Shown: positions 1 through 10,924, counted from the stretch's first letter. The stretch is DNA of 64,000 nt from Callorhinus ursinus (GCF_003265705.1 NW_020312785.1:20880117-20944116), one strand, 5' to 3'. The notes: generated from the letters alone by a model not told the origin. A program made the numbers and translations.

Positions 1-319
1 TTCTGGAATGCTAGGCTCTTGGCTAGGGGTAGAATTATTTCTCACAGGGACATGGAAGAATGTGTTTGCATGTAGGCTAGCAGTCATGATTCAAGTGTTT
101 CAAATGGAACATAATATTGCAGAAATGTGTTTGAAGATTCAAAGCAACAGATCATTCCCCCAGATTCTCTAGGACGCAGTTGGAATACTTTTCCAGCTTT
201 CCTGTTTGATCCCCATTAGCACTTTCCAGTTCTTAACTCAGATTTGTCCTCACTTCTCACTTGGTCTTTTCTTGGCCTTTTCTATAGTTAACTTGTTATG
301 TCTCACCAAATCACTTCTT

Positions 320-545
320 CCTTTGCTTTCACCTCCTCCTCTGTTTCCTCAGAGATGTTATTTCATGTTCCTGTTACAGCATGGGCTATTAACTCTTTGC
401 TTACTTGTCTATCTTCATCACAAGGATGTGATCTTCCTGAGTAGGACGTTTTGTATTATACGTCTTTATACTTTCAGGGTTTAGACCAATGCCTGGCCTG
501 TTTCAGGGGTTCCATAAAATTTGTTGAATGATAAATGCAAAACTA
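320..545 (+). repeat. L2-type LINE 3' end (ancient)
   Basis: The segment ends in gcctggcctg, then a degenerate 'cataaaatttgttgaatgataaatg', the pattern of an L2 3' end (tag-ggtgct-aataaatatttgttgaatgaatg). Upstream lies the usual 'cttcctgagtaggacg ... tttgtatt' stretch. It is old and diverged, with no open frame of note. The left limit is a guess; the small open frames across 206-484 are chance. Confidence 0.55.
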
Positions 546-833
546 AATGAAGCAGTAAGTTTCTTTTTAGCTTAGTCAGGAAGAGTAGGCAGTCACCATT
601 TGATTGCCGGCTATTTAGAAGAACAAAATGTTACAAGTCGTTCTGGTTAGAGATCACAGAGCTCTCACAGTACAGCAAATTTAAGATCACCTGTGTCTTC
701 AACTCTTTTCTAAAAATGTAGTAGAACCAGATTTTAACATTAGGTGATGTTAGTCAAGACAGAGTACTTAAGAATAATTTGCATTTAGAACTGAATTCAA
801 AATAAAGTCTTCCACATATATCATTAAAGTATT
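546..833. other. No recognisable feature
   Basis: AT-rich single-copy-looking DNA between the L2 relic and the first Can-SINE. I see no gene, RNA gene or repeat in it. Confidence 0.4.
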
Positions 834-850
834 AAAACACTAACATTCGA

Positions 851-1066
851 GGGTGCCTGGGTGGCTCAGTTGGTTAAGCGACTGCCTTCAGCTCAGGTCA
901 TGATCCTGGAGTCCAGGGATCGAGTCCCACATCGGGCTCCCTGCTCAGTGGGGAGTCTGCTTCTCCCTCTGACCCTCTTCCCTCTCGTGCTTTCTATCTC
1001 TCATTCTCTCTCTCTCTCTCTCTCAAATAAATAAAATAAAATCTTTAAAAAAAAACTAAAAAAAAT
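851..1066 (+). mobile_element. Can-SINE (tRNA-Lys type), complete
   Basis: A full-length carnivore SINE: tRNA-like head gggtgcctgggtggctcag with an A box (tggctcagttgg) and a B box-like gatcgagtccc, a CT-rich body, then AAATAAATAAAATAAAATCTTT and a broken A tail. A perfect 17-bp TSD, aaaacactaacattcga, sits at 834-850 and 1067-1083. The intact TSD and low decay indicate a fairly recent insertion. Confidence 0.97.
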
Positions 1067-1083
1067 AAAACACTAACATTCGA

Positions 1084-1470
1084 AACACGTAGAAGAATGA
1101 TAAAATTCAGTTCTTTTAAAAACAACTCCCTGGGAAAGGAAACAATTTGAAGGTAAAAAAACACAACAAAGTCTGCAGCAGGCATAGATTCTGAAATCAC
1201 TGGACCTTTGTCAGTTGAACTTGTCATAAGTTATCAAAGAGGTTTTTTACTCTCCAATACATGTTAGTGTAGTGTTACTCTTTAACACTTGGTAGAAGAG
1301 ATGCTTAATTGGGAAGATGTTGGTGGAAAAAGTTTTCAAGATGAGGTTGTCAAAGTAAATGAAGAAAGAAGGGCTTTGAAAGTGGGCTTACTCTTAGCAG
1401 AAGACTCTTTAAGTTGGGAGGGGGTATGAGATGAGAGAGAGAGTGACAAAGAGAATTAGAATTTTTTAAG
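1084..1470. other. No recognisable feature
   Basis: Unique-looking DNA between two Can-SINEs. The 60-codon reverse frame at 1045-1227 runs into the SINE tail and has no coding character. Confidence 0.4.
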
Positions 1471-1485
1471 AATACACTTTATCTT

Positions 1486-1682
1486 GGGGCGCCTGGGTGG
1501 CTCAGTCGTTAAGCGTCTGCCTTCGGCTCAGGTCATGATCCCAGGGTCCTGGGATCTAGCCCCACGTCAGGCTCCTTGCTCCGTGGGAAGCCTGCTTCTC
1601 CCTCTCCCACTCCCCCTGCTTGTGTTCCCTCTCTTGCTGTCTCTCTCTCTGTCAAATAAATAAAATCTTAAAAAAAAAAAGG
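1486..1682 (+). mobile_element. Can-SINE, complete
   Basis: Starts ggggcgcctgggtggctcag and ends in AAATAAATAAAATCTT plus A11. The body has the 'gggaagcctgcttctccctctcccactccccctgcttgtg' type of middle rather than the 'gaccctcttccctctcg' type of its neighbour, so it belongs to another subfamily. TSD aatacactttatctt (1471-1485) against agtacactttatctt (1683-1697), one mismatch. Confidence 0.96.
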
Positions 1683-1697
1683 AGTACACTTTATCTT

Positions 1698-2369
1698 AAT
1701 GATCAAACTAAATGTATTCTCAGAACCACATGACCTAGGCCACCACCCCCAAGAAACTTTCATCCTGAAATACAAGATATAGTTTCTGTGAAATAATGAG
1801 TTACCGATCATAGGGACTATCTTATTTCAACCATATTTCCCCACAATCTGTACCAAAGAAAATGACACTTGACCAATATTTATAGATTTGAATATAGGCA
1901 TAGTTTTAGTATAAAGTAAAGAAAAATTTGGAAGACACAACAGGGTTATGATGATGGCAGCCAACAGTGATGGATTTACCCTTACCTACCTTTCATTTGA
2001 ACAAGTCAAGGAAATACACAGAATCCAGGATTGAAAATATTTGCCATCTAGGAAAATTACTTATAATCTTCCAAACTTCAGAAGGATGTTATAATAACCA
2101 GACACAAATGGGACTTTGAGGCAGATAGCTGAACTGAGAATGCGGGGTGGGAAGAGAGGTTGACCATCGCACTGTGATTCCATTTCACTTTCCAACCAGA
2201 GGTGTATGGACATTTATCTAGTGGGACCCAATACCTTTCTGAGAGCAAGAAAATTTTCACTCTCCACATTCTCCTACATTATTTCACTTTCTAGTCTCCA
2301 GTAGCCCACAAATCCAGGCAAATTATACTATTGGAAACAAATATACCTAGGCTATGGTGGCTTTCCACC
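1698..2369. other. No recognisable feature
   Basis: No gene or clear repeat seen. The 63-codon reverse frame at 2078-2269 lacks a recognisable domain. Confidence 0.35.
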
Positions 2370-2766
2370 TGTGGTAGATTATTTCAGTAATATCTCCCAA
2401 TTTGTTCAAATCTCCCTGTAACCATTCCCATAGATAACACCTTTAAACCCTGAATCTGAGCTTGACCATGTGTCTTACTTTGGCCACTGGGACAATGTAA
2501 CCCAACCTGAGACCTGACAAGTACTTGCTGCCCTTGGATCCCAGAGACATCATGTTAAAATGCCTAAGCTAGGCTGCTGGGAGGATGAGACAAGGAATGG
2601 AGGAAAATTGAGTCACCTCAGCCAACAACTGCCACTCAGCAGGTTGACCACAGACAGAGATTGGTAGAATTGGCCCAGACTCACAAAATCATGAGCAAAA
2701 TACAGTAGTGGTTGTGTTAAGACACTGTTTTGGGATGGTTTATTATGCAGCAAAAGTCAAGCAATG
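2370..2766 (+). mobile_element. MaLR-type LTR (MLT1/MST-like), solo, decayed
   Basis: Begins tgtggtagatt and ends with the MaLR-like 'gttaagacactgttttgggatggtttattatgcagcaaaag', preceded by 'cacaaaatcatgagcaaaata'. The centre has 'gacctgacaagtacttgctgcccttgg', also a family landmark. No internal retroviral sequence is attached, so it looks like a solo LTR. Limits are approximate. Confidence 0.7.
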
Positions 2767-2861
2767 TGCTTTCTGAAACATGAAATAGGTAAGCATGGAT
2801 CACAGCGAGAAAAACTATGTGCTGCATCTAGAATGTGTAAATTAGACATGTCTCCATAGAC

Positions 2862-3440
2862 GTTCATTCATTCATTCAACCATGCACTGAATGTATATTA
2901 TGTGCCTGACATCTTGCTGGAGACAGCCATGAGCCAAAAAGAGCAGGTTCTTGAACTCAGTAAGCTTCAGGCAAAGAATAAGTGAGGTAACAAAAATATA
3001 ATTTCAGAGAGTGATAAGGTGGTGAGAAAAATAACAATGAAGAGAGATAGTGATATTAGAGAGACTGAGTTAGTCAAAATGGTCAGGAAAAGCCTCCCCA
3101 AGGAGGTAATATTACAGCACAGACCTGGACGCCAACACAGAACCACCCATGCGAGGATGTAGGGAACAGCATTCCCAGCAGAGGGTATAGCAAGTGTAAG
3201 GACTTGAGGAATGAAGGTGTGTTGAAGGAATAGGAAGAAGGCCAGTGGAGCTGGGAGTTCAGCAATCCAGAGACATGGTGGCAGGAGTTGAGGTTGATGA
3301 CATTGGCAGAAGCCAGATTTTAAACATCTCCTTGGCCATGATAATAGTTTGGATTTTATTCTAAATATAATATAAAACCATTAATATCATTCAAACATAA
3401 GAGTAACTGTGTTTGTATTTCATTATTGGAAGGCCACTTC
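2862..3440 (-). repeat. L2-type LINE relic, reverse strand
   Basis: Opens with ttcattcattcattcaacc and 'attatgtgcctgacatcttgctggagac', the reverse complement of an L2 3' end. It continues through landmarks of that orientation: 'ggaaaagcctccccaaggaggtaat', 'agcattcccagcagaggg' and 'tttggattttattctaaat'. Strongly decayed. The reverse frame at 3083-3265 lies inside it and is not a gene. Confidence 0.65.
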
Positions 3441-3661
3441 CAATAGGTAGGTAAGTCTGAAAGCAGAGGAACCGCTAAGAAGTCTGTGTGATCATGCGGC
3501 TTGGTCTATGGTGGTTTTGTTGTTGTTGTTTTGGTTTTGTTTGTTTTGCTGGATGTAGTGGTTAGACTGTAGTCTAGTAGTTAGACTTTTGAAGGTTGAA
3601 CTATAATATGCCAATGTATTAAATATTAAAGTTGAGGGAGGAAGGGTCCAGCATGACTTCA

Positions 3662-3920
3662 CCTTTTTTAAAAAAATTTTTTATTGTTATGTTAATCACC
3701 ATACTTTACATCATTAGTTTTTGATGTAATGTTCCATGATTCATTGTTTGTGCATAACACCCAGTGCTCCACGCAGAACGTGCCCTCTTTAATACCCATC
3801 ACCAGGCTAACCCATCCCACCACCCCTCTCCCCTCTAGAACCCTCAGTTTGTTTTTCAGAGTCCATCGTCTCTCATGGTTCGTCTCCCCCTCCGATTTCC
3901 CCCCCTTCGTTCTTCCCCTC
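3662..3920 (-). mobile_element. 5'-truncated L1, 3' UTR only
   Basis: A reverse-strand carnivore L1 3' end: T-rich tail at the left, then ttattgttatgttaatcacc, 'ccatgattcattgtttgtgc', 'acccagtgctcc' and 'ctctcatggttcgtctcc'. The TSD ccagcatgacttca is present at 3648-3661 and 3921-3934. It landed inside an older MaLR-type LTR that continues at 3935. The 66-codon forward frame across it is antisense L1, not a gene. Confidence 0.93.
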
Positions 3921-3934
3921 CCAGCATGACTTCA

Positions 3935-4043
3935 TCTTAACTAACTGCATCTGCAAAAGCCCTATTTCCAAATAATGTCACATTCTGAGGTTTTGAGTGG
4001 ATATAGATTTTGGTGGGGGGAGGACACTATTCAACCCAGTACA
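3935..4043 (+). repeat. MaLR-type LTR fragment split by the L1
   Basis: Contains 'aactgcatctgcaaaagccctatttccaaataa', 'gtcacattctgaggtt' and 'ggacactattcaacccagtaca', the typical 3' end of an MST/MLT1-type LTR. The L1 at 3662-3920 interrupts it, as its TSD shows. Confidence 0.6.
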
Positions 4044-4049
4044 AAATCC

Positions 4050-4880
4050 AAAACTCAGCTCAAATAATAGAAGGACAAAATAAAACTTTATTAAACTACA
4101 AAAAAAAGGAAACACTTTTAAGATGATAATGCATATTTTAAATCAATGGTTTTCACTTAATTAACAATACAACAGCCAAGTTGCTCTTGCTGAAATCAGA
4201 ATCAAGGTAAGGAAACCTGTTATCACTATTAGTAGTTATTTTTATCTGGAAATTTTGCCCAAATAAAATATGAAATGGAAACATATGTGTATATAAAATA
4301 CATATAAATTTGATAGACAACAAAGAAGGCATATATGATATATAGCTTATATAGGAATATTATATAATACACTTCAGTAACATTATGTATTACTACCATC
4401 TACAAACCGCTAAATTTGAGTCCTCCTTTCTAAAGTTATTAGTAGATGGTAATACTCTATACCAACAAAACACAATAGAATCAGCTACCCTTGTAACAAA
4501 TAAGAATGCTGTAAAGCAATAGGATGTAAAAGAATACAGAAAAATTCATAACTTCTCTATATTCCTAAGTTTGAAAACACTGAAACTACCATTTTAAAAG
4601 AAATACAATTCACATTGGCAATAAACTATAGTATACCTGGCATGTTATTTTTATGAAACATTGATTTATTTTCTGTTTATATACATATCGATTGTAGAAA
4701 CATGGAAAAACAAAAAGAAGTGGAATTTAAAAATCATAAAATCCTATCCCTATTAGCATTTCCTCTTCATTTCTCTTTTTCTCCCCCCACTTCACTAATT
4801 CACTCCAAACACGTATCTATGTGTTAAAATGTACATTAAAACTTTTTTAGATCTTTTTGTCAATAACTTAGAAGGATCTG
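4050..4880. other. AT-rich spacer with short inverted repeat
   Basis: No gene seen. The arms tattactaccatctac (about 4388-4403) and gtagatggtaatac (about 4442-4455) are near-perfect inverses around a 38-base loop. They could form a weak hairpin or be a decayed terminal inverted repeat; nothing else supports a transposon. Confidence 0.35.
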
Positions 4881-5310
4881 AGACATTACCCTACTTGCAA
4901 GCTAACAAGTTTTTCTGCCACAGTTTTATGGATGCTGACTGAAGACATAAGACTGGCTCAGAGGAAGAAAACCCCTATTGCTCTTAGCAACAGCACAGCC
5001 GGAGTACACAACTCTCACAGGGCAACGCAAAGGGGCCCAGCGATGTCTGCACATTGTATTTCGGAGAACAACCACAAGCTTAGGGAACCTACATCTTTTA
5101 TTATGGCAGTTGACTTGCCAGGACTTTTCCCCAGAGAGAGACATGCTCTCTATTATACTGAACAGTAAACAAGTCTTTCCTTTGCTCCAGAAGGAGACAC
5201 TGCTTCTGTACTCCAAGACTGTTTCCTATACAGACATTCTAGAAAAGATATTCAAACAAGGCAGCCGGTGCTCACAAATTGTGCAGGAATGAGACCCCCA
5301 AGAACACCCC
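4880..5310. other. Unclassified segment, possible old LTR
   Basis: Less AT-rich than its flanks and open in several frames: forward 4932-5168 and 4978-5292, reverse 4926-5216. The product of the longest frame (104 codons) matches nothing I recognise. Phrases such as 'ctccagaaggagacactgcttctgtactccaagactgt' have the look of an old LTR, but I cannot assign a family. A coding exon is unlikely because three overlapping frames are open and no splice context was recognised. Confidence 0.3.
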
Positions 5311-5410
5311 CCCAAAATCCGTTTTTTAAACCAGTTCTTTTTCTACATGATTATACACCTTTAATATGCTATCATATTCTAAAATGGTATTAAGAATGAC
5401 TCCAAATTCT

Positions 5411-5595
5411 GGGATGCCTATGTGCCTCCATCGGTTAAGTGTCTGCCTTCCTCTCAGGTCATGATCCCAGCATCCTGGAATCGAGTCCCGCATCAGAAAC
5501 CTTGCTCAGTGGGGAGCTTGCTTCTCTCTCTGCCTGCGGTTCCCCCTGCTCATGCTCTCCCTCTCTGACAAATAAATAAAATCTTAAAAAAAAAA
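5411..5595 (+). mobile_element. Can-SINE, diverged copy
   Basis: Head gggatgcctatgtgcctcca is mutated from gggcgcctgggtggctcag; the rest follows the family, ending in 'ctctctgacaaataaataaaatctt' and A10. More substitutions than most copies here, and no clear TSD. Confidence 0.93.
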
Positions 5596-5599
5596 GGGG

Positions 5600-6535
5600 G
5601 ATAGGTGAAGAATAGGGCCAATAATGCAATCTACCAAAAAAAAAAGAATTATTCCAATTTCTGAATCTAGAAGGGTACTATGAATTTAATTTTATTTAGT
5701 ACTACTTTAACTAGAAATGACTGAAATAACTAAGAGTTATTACCTTTATATTATTATGGAAAAAATAATAACAATAATATTGTATGGTGACATATAAAAA
5801 TAATGCCAGTCATCATTCCTAGTTGCAATAGTGGCTGTAGTGCTTATTTTCTGTTATAAAATTGATGGACTGCAAAGAAAGAGATTAGAAGAAAAGAATT
5901 AAATGATTCATTTTCAACTGTAGGCAGGGTAAAGTGGAATTGGTTTCTGAGAAAAAAGATCTCAACAGAAATGCCCATGAAGTATCATCCCTCAACGGCA
6001 GGAACTCCTGAACATCAGAAGACCTAGATCAGGTAGAAGAACTCTGTAGAGGTTCTGGATACACCAGCTGTTATGGTACAAGGAACAAAAATAGACTCAG
6101 CACGGAACACCTACATTCAAGGCTACCAAGCAAGAGGTCTACAAACGTCCCTGTATCTGACCCCAAAAAGCCTGAGAATGGGCTTCTTTTTGAAGCATTT
6201 CATCAAGATTAAAAATACTCTGCCCACTTTCTCTACATTTTACCAGATTGAGTGTATCTATTTATAATTGTGCAATGAACATACAAACTATGTGTTTAGG
6301 CGTAAAACGTTGTGATGAATAAATTTATAAGAGGAAAACTGCTGTGCCTCTGTTACTGTCACTCTTTCCTCCTGAAATCTCATTTTACAAAATCAGCTAC
6401 AGAAGGATATTGGTTGCCTTTCAGGGCTTCATATCTTAAATACTTGAGTGCATTTCCAGAGAACCGGGGTGTCAAGGATTCTGACTGTGGGAGGAGGACT
6501 CCTACAACAGGTTTGTGGTGCCTTGTGGTTTCAAG
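5600..6535. other. No recognisable gene
   Basis: AT-rich spacer. The small forward frames at 6073-6267 and 6312-6599 show no domain, and the second runs into the MIR that follows. Confidence 0.35.
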
Positions 6536-6539
6536 TCCA

Positions 6540-6760
6540 AGCCCAGGAGCCAGGCTTCCGGAGTTCAAATCTTGGATCTGCCACATTACCATCTGGTGAT
6601 CTTCATCTGACTACTTAAGCTCTCTGCCTCAGTTTCCTCAGCTGAGAAATGGTGGTAGTAATCATGTTTTCTTCACAGGGTTGGTGTAAGGATTAAATAA
6701 TTATAATGTCTAGCACATAATAACAGAACACACTATTATCTGCCTCGGGGCTAACTACTA
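6540..6760 (+). repeat. MIR SINE
   Basis: Reads 'ggagccaggcttccggagttcaaatcttggatctgcca', then 'taagctctctgcctcagtttcctcagctgagaaatgg' and 'cacagggttggtgtaaggattaaata', closely following the MIR consensus on the forward strand through to 'tctagcacataata'. An ancient mammal-wide SINE. Confidence 0.85.
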
Positions 6761-6907
6761 CCTTTACATGTGTTAGAGGCAAGAAGCAAGGCATTGGTCA
6801 TTGGTCACTGGTGTCAGCGACTTTAGAAGTCACAGAGCAGTCATGCTGTGTGGACAGTATATGTCAGGGCAAGATTGTGCTATGAGGTCATTAGAGGCTG
6901 GTCATCT

Positions 6908-7110
6908 GGGCGCCTGGGTGGCTCAGTTGGTTAAGCGACTGCCTTCAGCTCAGGTCATGATCCTGGAGTCCCGGGATCGGGTGCCGCATCGGGCTCCCTG
7001 CTCAGTGGGGAATCTGCTTCTATGTCTGACCCTCTTCCCTCTCGTGCTCTCTATCTCTCATTCTCTCTCTCTCTCAAATAAATAAATAAAAATCTTTAAT
7101 AAAAAAAAAA
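6908..7110 (+). mobile_element. Can-SINE, complete
   Basis: Starts gggcgcctgggtggctcagt and ends AAATAAATAAATAAAAATCTTT plus A tail. TSD agaggctggtcatctgg (6893-6909) against agaagctggtcatctgg (7111-7127), one mismatch. 'gaccctcttccctctcg' subtype. Confidence 0.97.
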
Positions 7111-7281
7111 AGAAGCTGGTCATCTGGCTTGATTGTTAGCCAGATGGTCTCAATTCAGAGACTGCCTGAAACATTTTCTTTTACTAAGACTTTATTATTA
7201 TTACTATTATTATTATTTTAGAGCAGTTTAAGCTTCACAGCAAAAGGGAGGGGAAGTTACAGAGATTTTCTGTATATCCCC

Positions 7282-7732
7282 TTCTAGGGACGCTGACAAT
7301 ACTGACTCCATATTGGCACTCCATCTTGTTTCGTCTGTGCAATGAACTTCCTTGGGGCTACATGTTCCAGGCCCCTTGGAGGTTATTGTAGATCCTGACG
7401 GGAATGCAGGAAGGCTTGTTCTGATCTTCCCTAAAGCTGTTTAGATAACTAGCAGAGATAACACAGTTCTTCCCCTCCCCCCCCCCCCCCCCCCCCCCAC
7501 ACAGATGGCATCACTTTAGATAACTAGTAACCCCTCCCTCTATAAAATCCAGACTTTGCAGAGAATAGCTGCCTAGCACCTGGATCACCTGCCCACCGGA
7601 TACCCTCCCTGTCAGTGAGACCCTGAATAAAGTTGTGTAGCTGGTATGGAGTGATTTGCTTTGTTTTTTGGTCTCAAAGTGCCTTCTTAGTGTGGAAGAT
7701 GCTTTATTGCCCCTCCTCCACCTCCTAACACC
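7282..7732 (+). mobile_element. Candidate solo LTR inside the L1
   Basis: About 450 bp foreign to the L1. It has an order expected of an LTR: a TATA-like tataaaa (about 7541), a polyadenylation-type aataaa (7627) about 85 bases later, then a T-rich U5-like stretch. A 22-base C run lies at 7477-7498. The L1 resumes at 'actcacacacttgtgagcctc'. Ends and TSD are not clear (cttcta on the left, cctcta on the right is the best pair). The family is not recognised; ERV1 is likely. Confidence 0.5.
7477..7498 (+). repeat. Poly-C tract, C22
   Basis: An uninterrupted run of 22 C preceded by tcccct. It is likely polymorphic and error-prone in sequencing, and its length may be an assembly estimate. The opposite strand is a G22 run with quadruplex potential. 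Confidence 0.95.
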
Positions 7733-8446
7733 TCTACTCACACACTTGTGAGCCTCTCTCATTATCAACATCCCCCACCAGAGTGAAACATTTGTTACAA
7801 TGGATGAATCTACATTGATACATCATAATCATCCAACCTCCGGAGTTTACATTATGCTTTACAGAGTTAACATTCTTGGTAGTGTACATTCTATGGGTTT
7901 GGACAAATGTATCATGACACGTATCCATCACTACAATATCATGGAGTTTCCCTGCCTTAAAAATCCTCTGTGCTCTACTTATTCATCCGTAATCCTTCTC
8001 TCTGACTCATGGCAACCACTTATCATTTTACTGTTTCTATAGTTTGGGTTTTTACTGCTTCCATAGTTTTAGTTTCCCTAGTTTTGCTTTTGCTTTTTTT
8101 TTTTGGTCTGTGTCTGTGTGGAATCATACAGTATATAGCCCTTTCAGATTGGATTCTTTCACTTAAAAATATGCATTTAAGATTCCTCCATGTCTTTTCG
8201 TGGCTGGGTATCTCATTTCTTTTTAGCACTGAATAATATTCCATTGTTCGTATATACTACAGTTTATTTATTTATCCACTCACCTACTGAAGGACATCTT
8301 GGTTACTTCGAAGTTGTAGCAATTATGAATCAAGCTGTTATAAACACCCATGTGTAGATTTTTGTGTAGACATAAGTTTTAAATTCCTTTGGGTAAATAC
8401 TAAGGAGCACGATTGCTGGATCATATGGTAAGAGTATGTTTGGTTT

Positions 8447-8715
8447 TGTTACAGGATTTTTTCTCTGTCAGTGCCGAGAGGGTTGCCATCCGGGTTTCTA
8501 AGTCTACAGGTTTTCATGGGCTTGTTGGCAGGCTGTTTTAATCTGATTAACCCTCCCTGCACCTGTCATCCAATCAGATTTTTGTTACCTATCTATCATG
8601 CGGGAAAGGGTGGAGGGCTCCTCCCAGGGTGGTGTAAAATCCTTTTAAGGGTGGTTTCCTCTTGGGGGCAGGGGGGCTTGTCCCTGCCTGCCTGCCTGCC
8701 AACTATCCTTCATCA
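8447..8715. mobile_element. 269-bp solo LTR-like insertion with 4-bp TSD
   Basis: Begins TGTTACAGG and ends CTTCATCA, flanked by gttt on both sides (8443-8446 and 8716-8719). Removing it with one gttt leaves an uninterrupted L1 phrase (tttggttttataagaaaatg). A ccaatcag box lies near 8570. No aataaa was found, so strand and completeness are open. TG...CA ends with a 4-bp TSD fit a class I (ERV1) solo LTR. Confidence 0.6.
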
Positions 8716-9996
8716 GTTTTATAAGAAAATGCTAAAACTGTCTTCCAAAATGGCTATACCATTTTGTATTGCCATTAGCAATGAATGAGAATTCCTCTTG
8801 TTATACCTCCTCACAGGCATTTGGTGTCGGTGTTCTGGATTTTAGCCATTCTAATAGAAAATGTACAGGAATCTCAATATTGTTTTAATTTGCATTTCCT
8901 TGATGACATGATGTTGAGCATATTTTCACATGCTTATTTGCCATCTATATATCTTCTTTGTGAGGTGTCTATTAAGGCCTTTGTACATTTTTCAATTGGG
9001 TTGTTCATTTTCTTATTGTTGAGTTTTAAGACTTTTTTGTATATTTTCGATAAGTTCTTTATTAGAAGTCTCTCATAAATATTTTCTCACAGTCTGTGGC
9101 TTGGTCTTCTCATTCTCTTGGCATTGTCTTTCAGTGAGCAGAAGTTTTTAATTTTAATGAAGTCCCGCTTATCAATTAGTACTTTCATGGCTCATGCCTT
9201 TGGTGTTGTGTCTAAAAAGTCATGGTAATGCCAAATGTTGTCTAGGTTTTTTTCCTATGTTATTTTCTAGGAGTTTAATAGCTTTCCATTTTACATTTAG
9301 ATCTATGATCCATTTTGAGTTGATTTTTGTAGAGGGTAAGATGATTGTCTTAACCCCCCCCCTTTTTTTTTTGCATGTGACTCAAACTGAGCTTCTGGTG
9401 CTCATGGCCGCCCTTCTGGCTGCAGCCTTGGGCTACTTCGCCAGGATCCACCGGCACGAAGCCAGGAGTGCTTCTTGGAGCAGGTCACCTCGGGCACCAA
9501 GATGGACCTCATCTTCAAGATGGCAGAGGGCGGCTTCCTATTGACATGGATGTGGAGATGACAGGGCCTGATAATAAAAGAATTTATAAAGGAGACCGAG
9601 AGTCCAACGGGAAATACACATTTGCTGCTCACATGCATAGAACACATTAGGTTTTGTTTTAGCAACAGGATGTCTACCATGATTCCAAAGATAGTGATGT
9701 TCACCATTGATAGTGGGGAGGTCCCCAAAGGACAAGACATGGAAATAGAAGCTCACCAGAACAAGCTGGAAGAAATGACTAATGAGCTGGCAGGGGTGAT
9801 GGCAGCTGTCAAGCATGAACAGAAGTCCATGGAAGTTCAGGAGAGGATGCACAGGGCGATCAACAACAACACAAACAGCAGAGTGGTCCTTTGGTCCTTC
9901 ATTGAAGCTTTTGTTCTAGTTGCCATGACACTGGGACAGATCTACTACCTGAAGAAATTTTTGAAGTCTGGAGGGCTATGTAAGAAGCCTTTTTGG

Positions 9997-10197
9997 GGGG
10001 CACCTGGGTGGTTCAGTCGGTTAAGGGTCTGCCTTCAGCTCAGGTCATGATCCTGGAGTTCCGGGATTGAGTCCCACATCGGGCTCCCTGCTCAGTGGGG
10101 AGTCTGCTTTTCCCTCTGCCCTTCACCCCTCTGTTGCTCTGTTGCTCTCTCTCTCTCTCTCTCTCCCAAATAAATAAATAAAATCTTTTTTAAAAAA
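9997..10197 (+). mobile_element. Can-SINE in the pseudogene 3' UTR
   Basis: Head ggggcacctgggtggttcag and tail AAATAAATAAATAAAATC plus a T/A-rich end. TSD of about 12 bases (aagcctttttgg at 9984-9996; aagccttttttgg at 10198-10210). It splits the TMED2-derived sequence just after the legacy stop codon. Confidence 0.95.
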
Positions 10198-10740
10198 AAG
10201 CCTTTTTTGGATGATCTCAAAATCATAATTCATTGTTTACCAAACATCTTGGTCGTACTAATGTCATTAGTCTCTACATTTTTTTTTCAGAATGGTACAT
10301 ATGTACAGTTATGTACTCACAGTGCATGTTTCTCTGTGATTAGTAGATATTGGGGAAAACAGCTTTTTAGAAAATTTGACACTCAGTTGGAGTAATTTTT
10401 TATTTGAATTCTGCCTCCATTATACAGGCCTGTCAGAACTCAAACACTGTGAATGAAATATAGGTGTATAGTCCTGATTATATCTTCTTTTCCTTTTGTT
10501 TTCATGATAAAATGCAGTCTGTTCAGACTAGTACTTTGCTGATAGTACTTTAACTAAAATGACTGCATTCTTTGGATCCTTTATCTTACAGTTTGAGTCA
10601 TTAAAGATTCATTCTGTTGAGTCCTTATGAGAAAAAGCAGTCTGAATCTTGACATTTTCTACCCATCCTATTGGCAGAACTCTGACTGGAGCTTATGACC
10701 AGGCTAGTACTTTTATACTTGTCTGTCTTGTGTTTTTCTT

Positions 10741-10924
10741 CAATTTTTTTTTTTTTTTTGACAGATAGAGAGAGAGAGCACAAGCAGGGGAGATGGCAGG
10801 CAGAGGGAGAGGGAGAAACAGACTCCCCACTGAGCAGGGAGACTGATGTGGGGCTTGATCCCAGGACCCTGAGATCATGAACCTAGCCAAAGGCAGACGC
10901 TTAACGACTGAGCCACCCAGGCAC
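10741..10924 (-). mobile_element. Can-SINE, reverse, in the pseudogene 3' UTR
   Basis: Reverse-complement copy: T tail at left, GA-rich body, 'gatcatgaacctagccaaaggcagacgcttaacgactgagccacccaggca' at right. A perfect 19-bp TSD tctgtcttgtgtttttctt lies at 10722-10740 and 10925-10943. One of the clearest TSDs in the window. Confidence 0.97.

Larger units (their letters stand above)
7170..9380 (-). mobile_element. Ancient L1 (L1M type), split by two LTRs
   Basis: Reverse-strand L1. The 3' end at left has 'ttagagcagtttaagcttcacagcaaaa', then 'attatcaacatcccccaccagagtg' and the ORF2 tail equivalents ('actgtcttccaaaatggctatacc', 'tttcttattgttgagttttaag', 'atctatgatccattttgagttg'). It stops at the TMED2 pseudogene. 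LTR-like inserts at about 7282-7732 and 8447-8715 interrupt it; joining the flanks of the second restores the L1 phrase exactly. The ORF2 frames are destroyed. Confidence 0.85.

Noticed and set aside
851..1066. tRNA-like A and B boxes in the heads of the Can-SINEs
   Set aside because: They come from the tRNA-Lys ancestor of the SINE; no cloverleaf with an intact acceptor stem is present, so no tRNA gene is called.
4978..5292. 104-codon forward open frame
   Set aside because: Two other frames are open over the same bases, which points to composition rather than coding selection.
9622..10050. 142-codon forward frame as a functional TMED2-like gene
   Set aside because: It starts midway through the GOLD domain, has no signal peptide, loses the true C-terminus by a frameshift and reads on into a Can-SINE.
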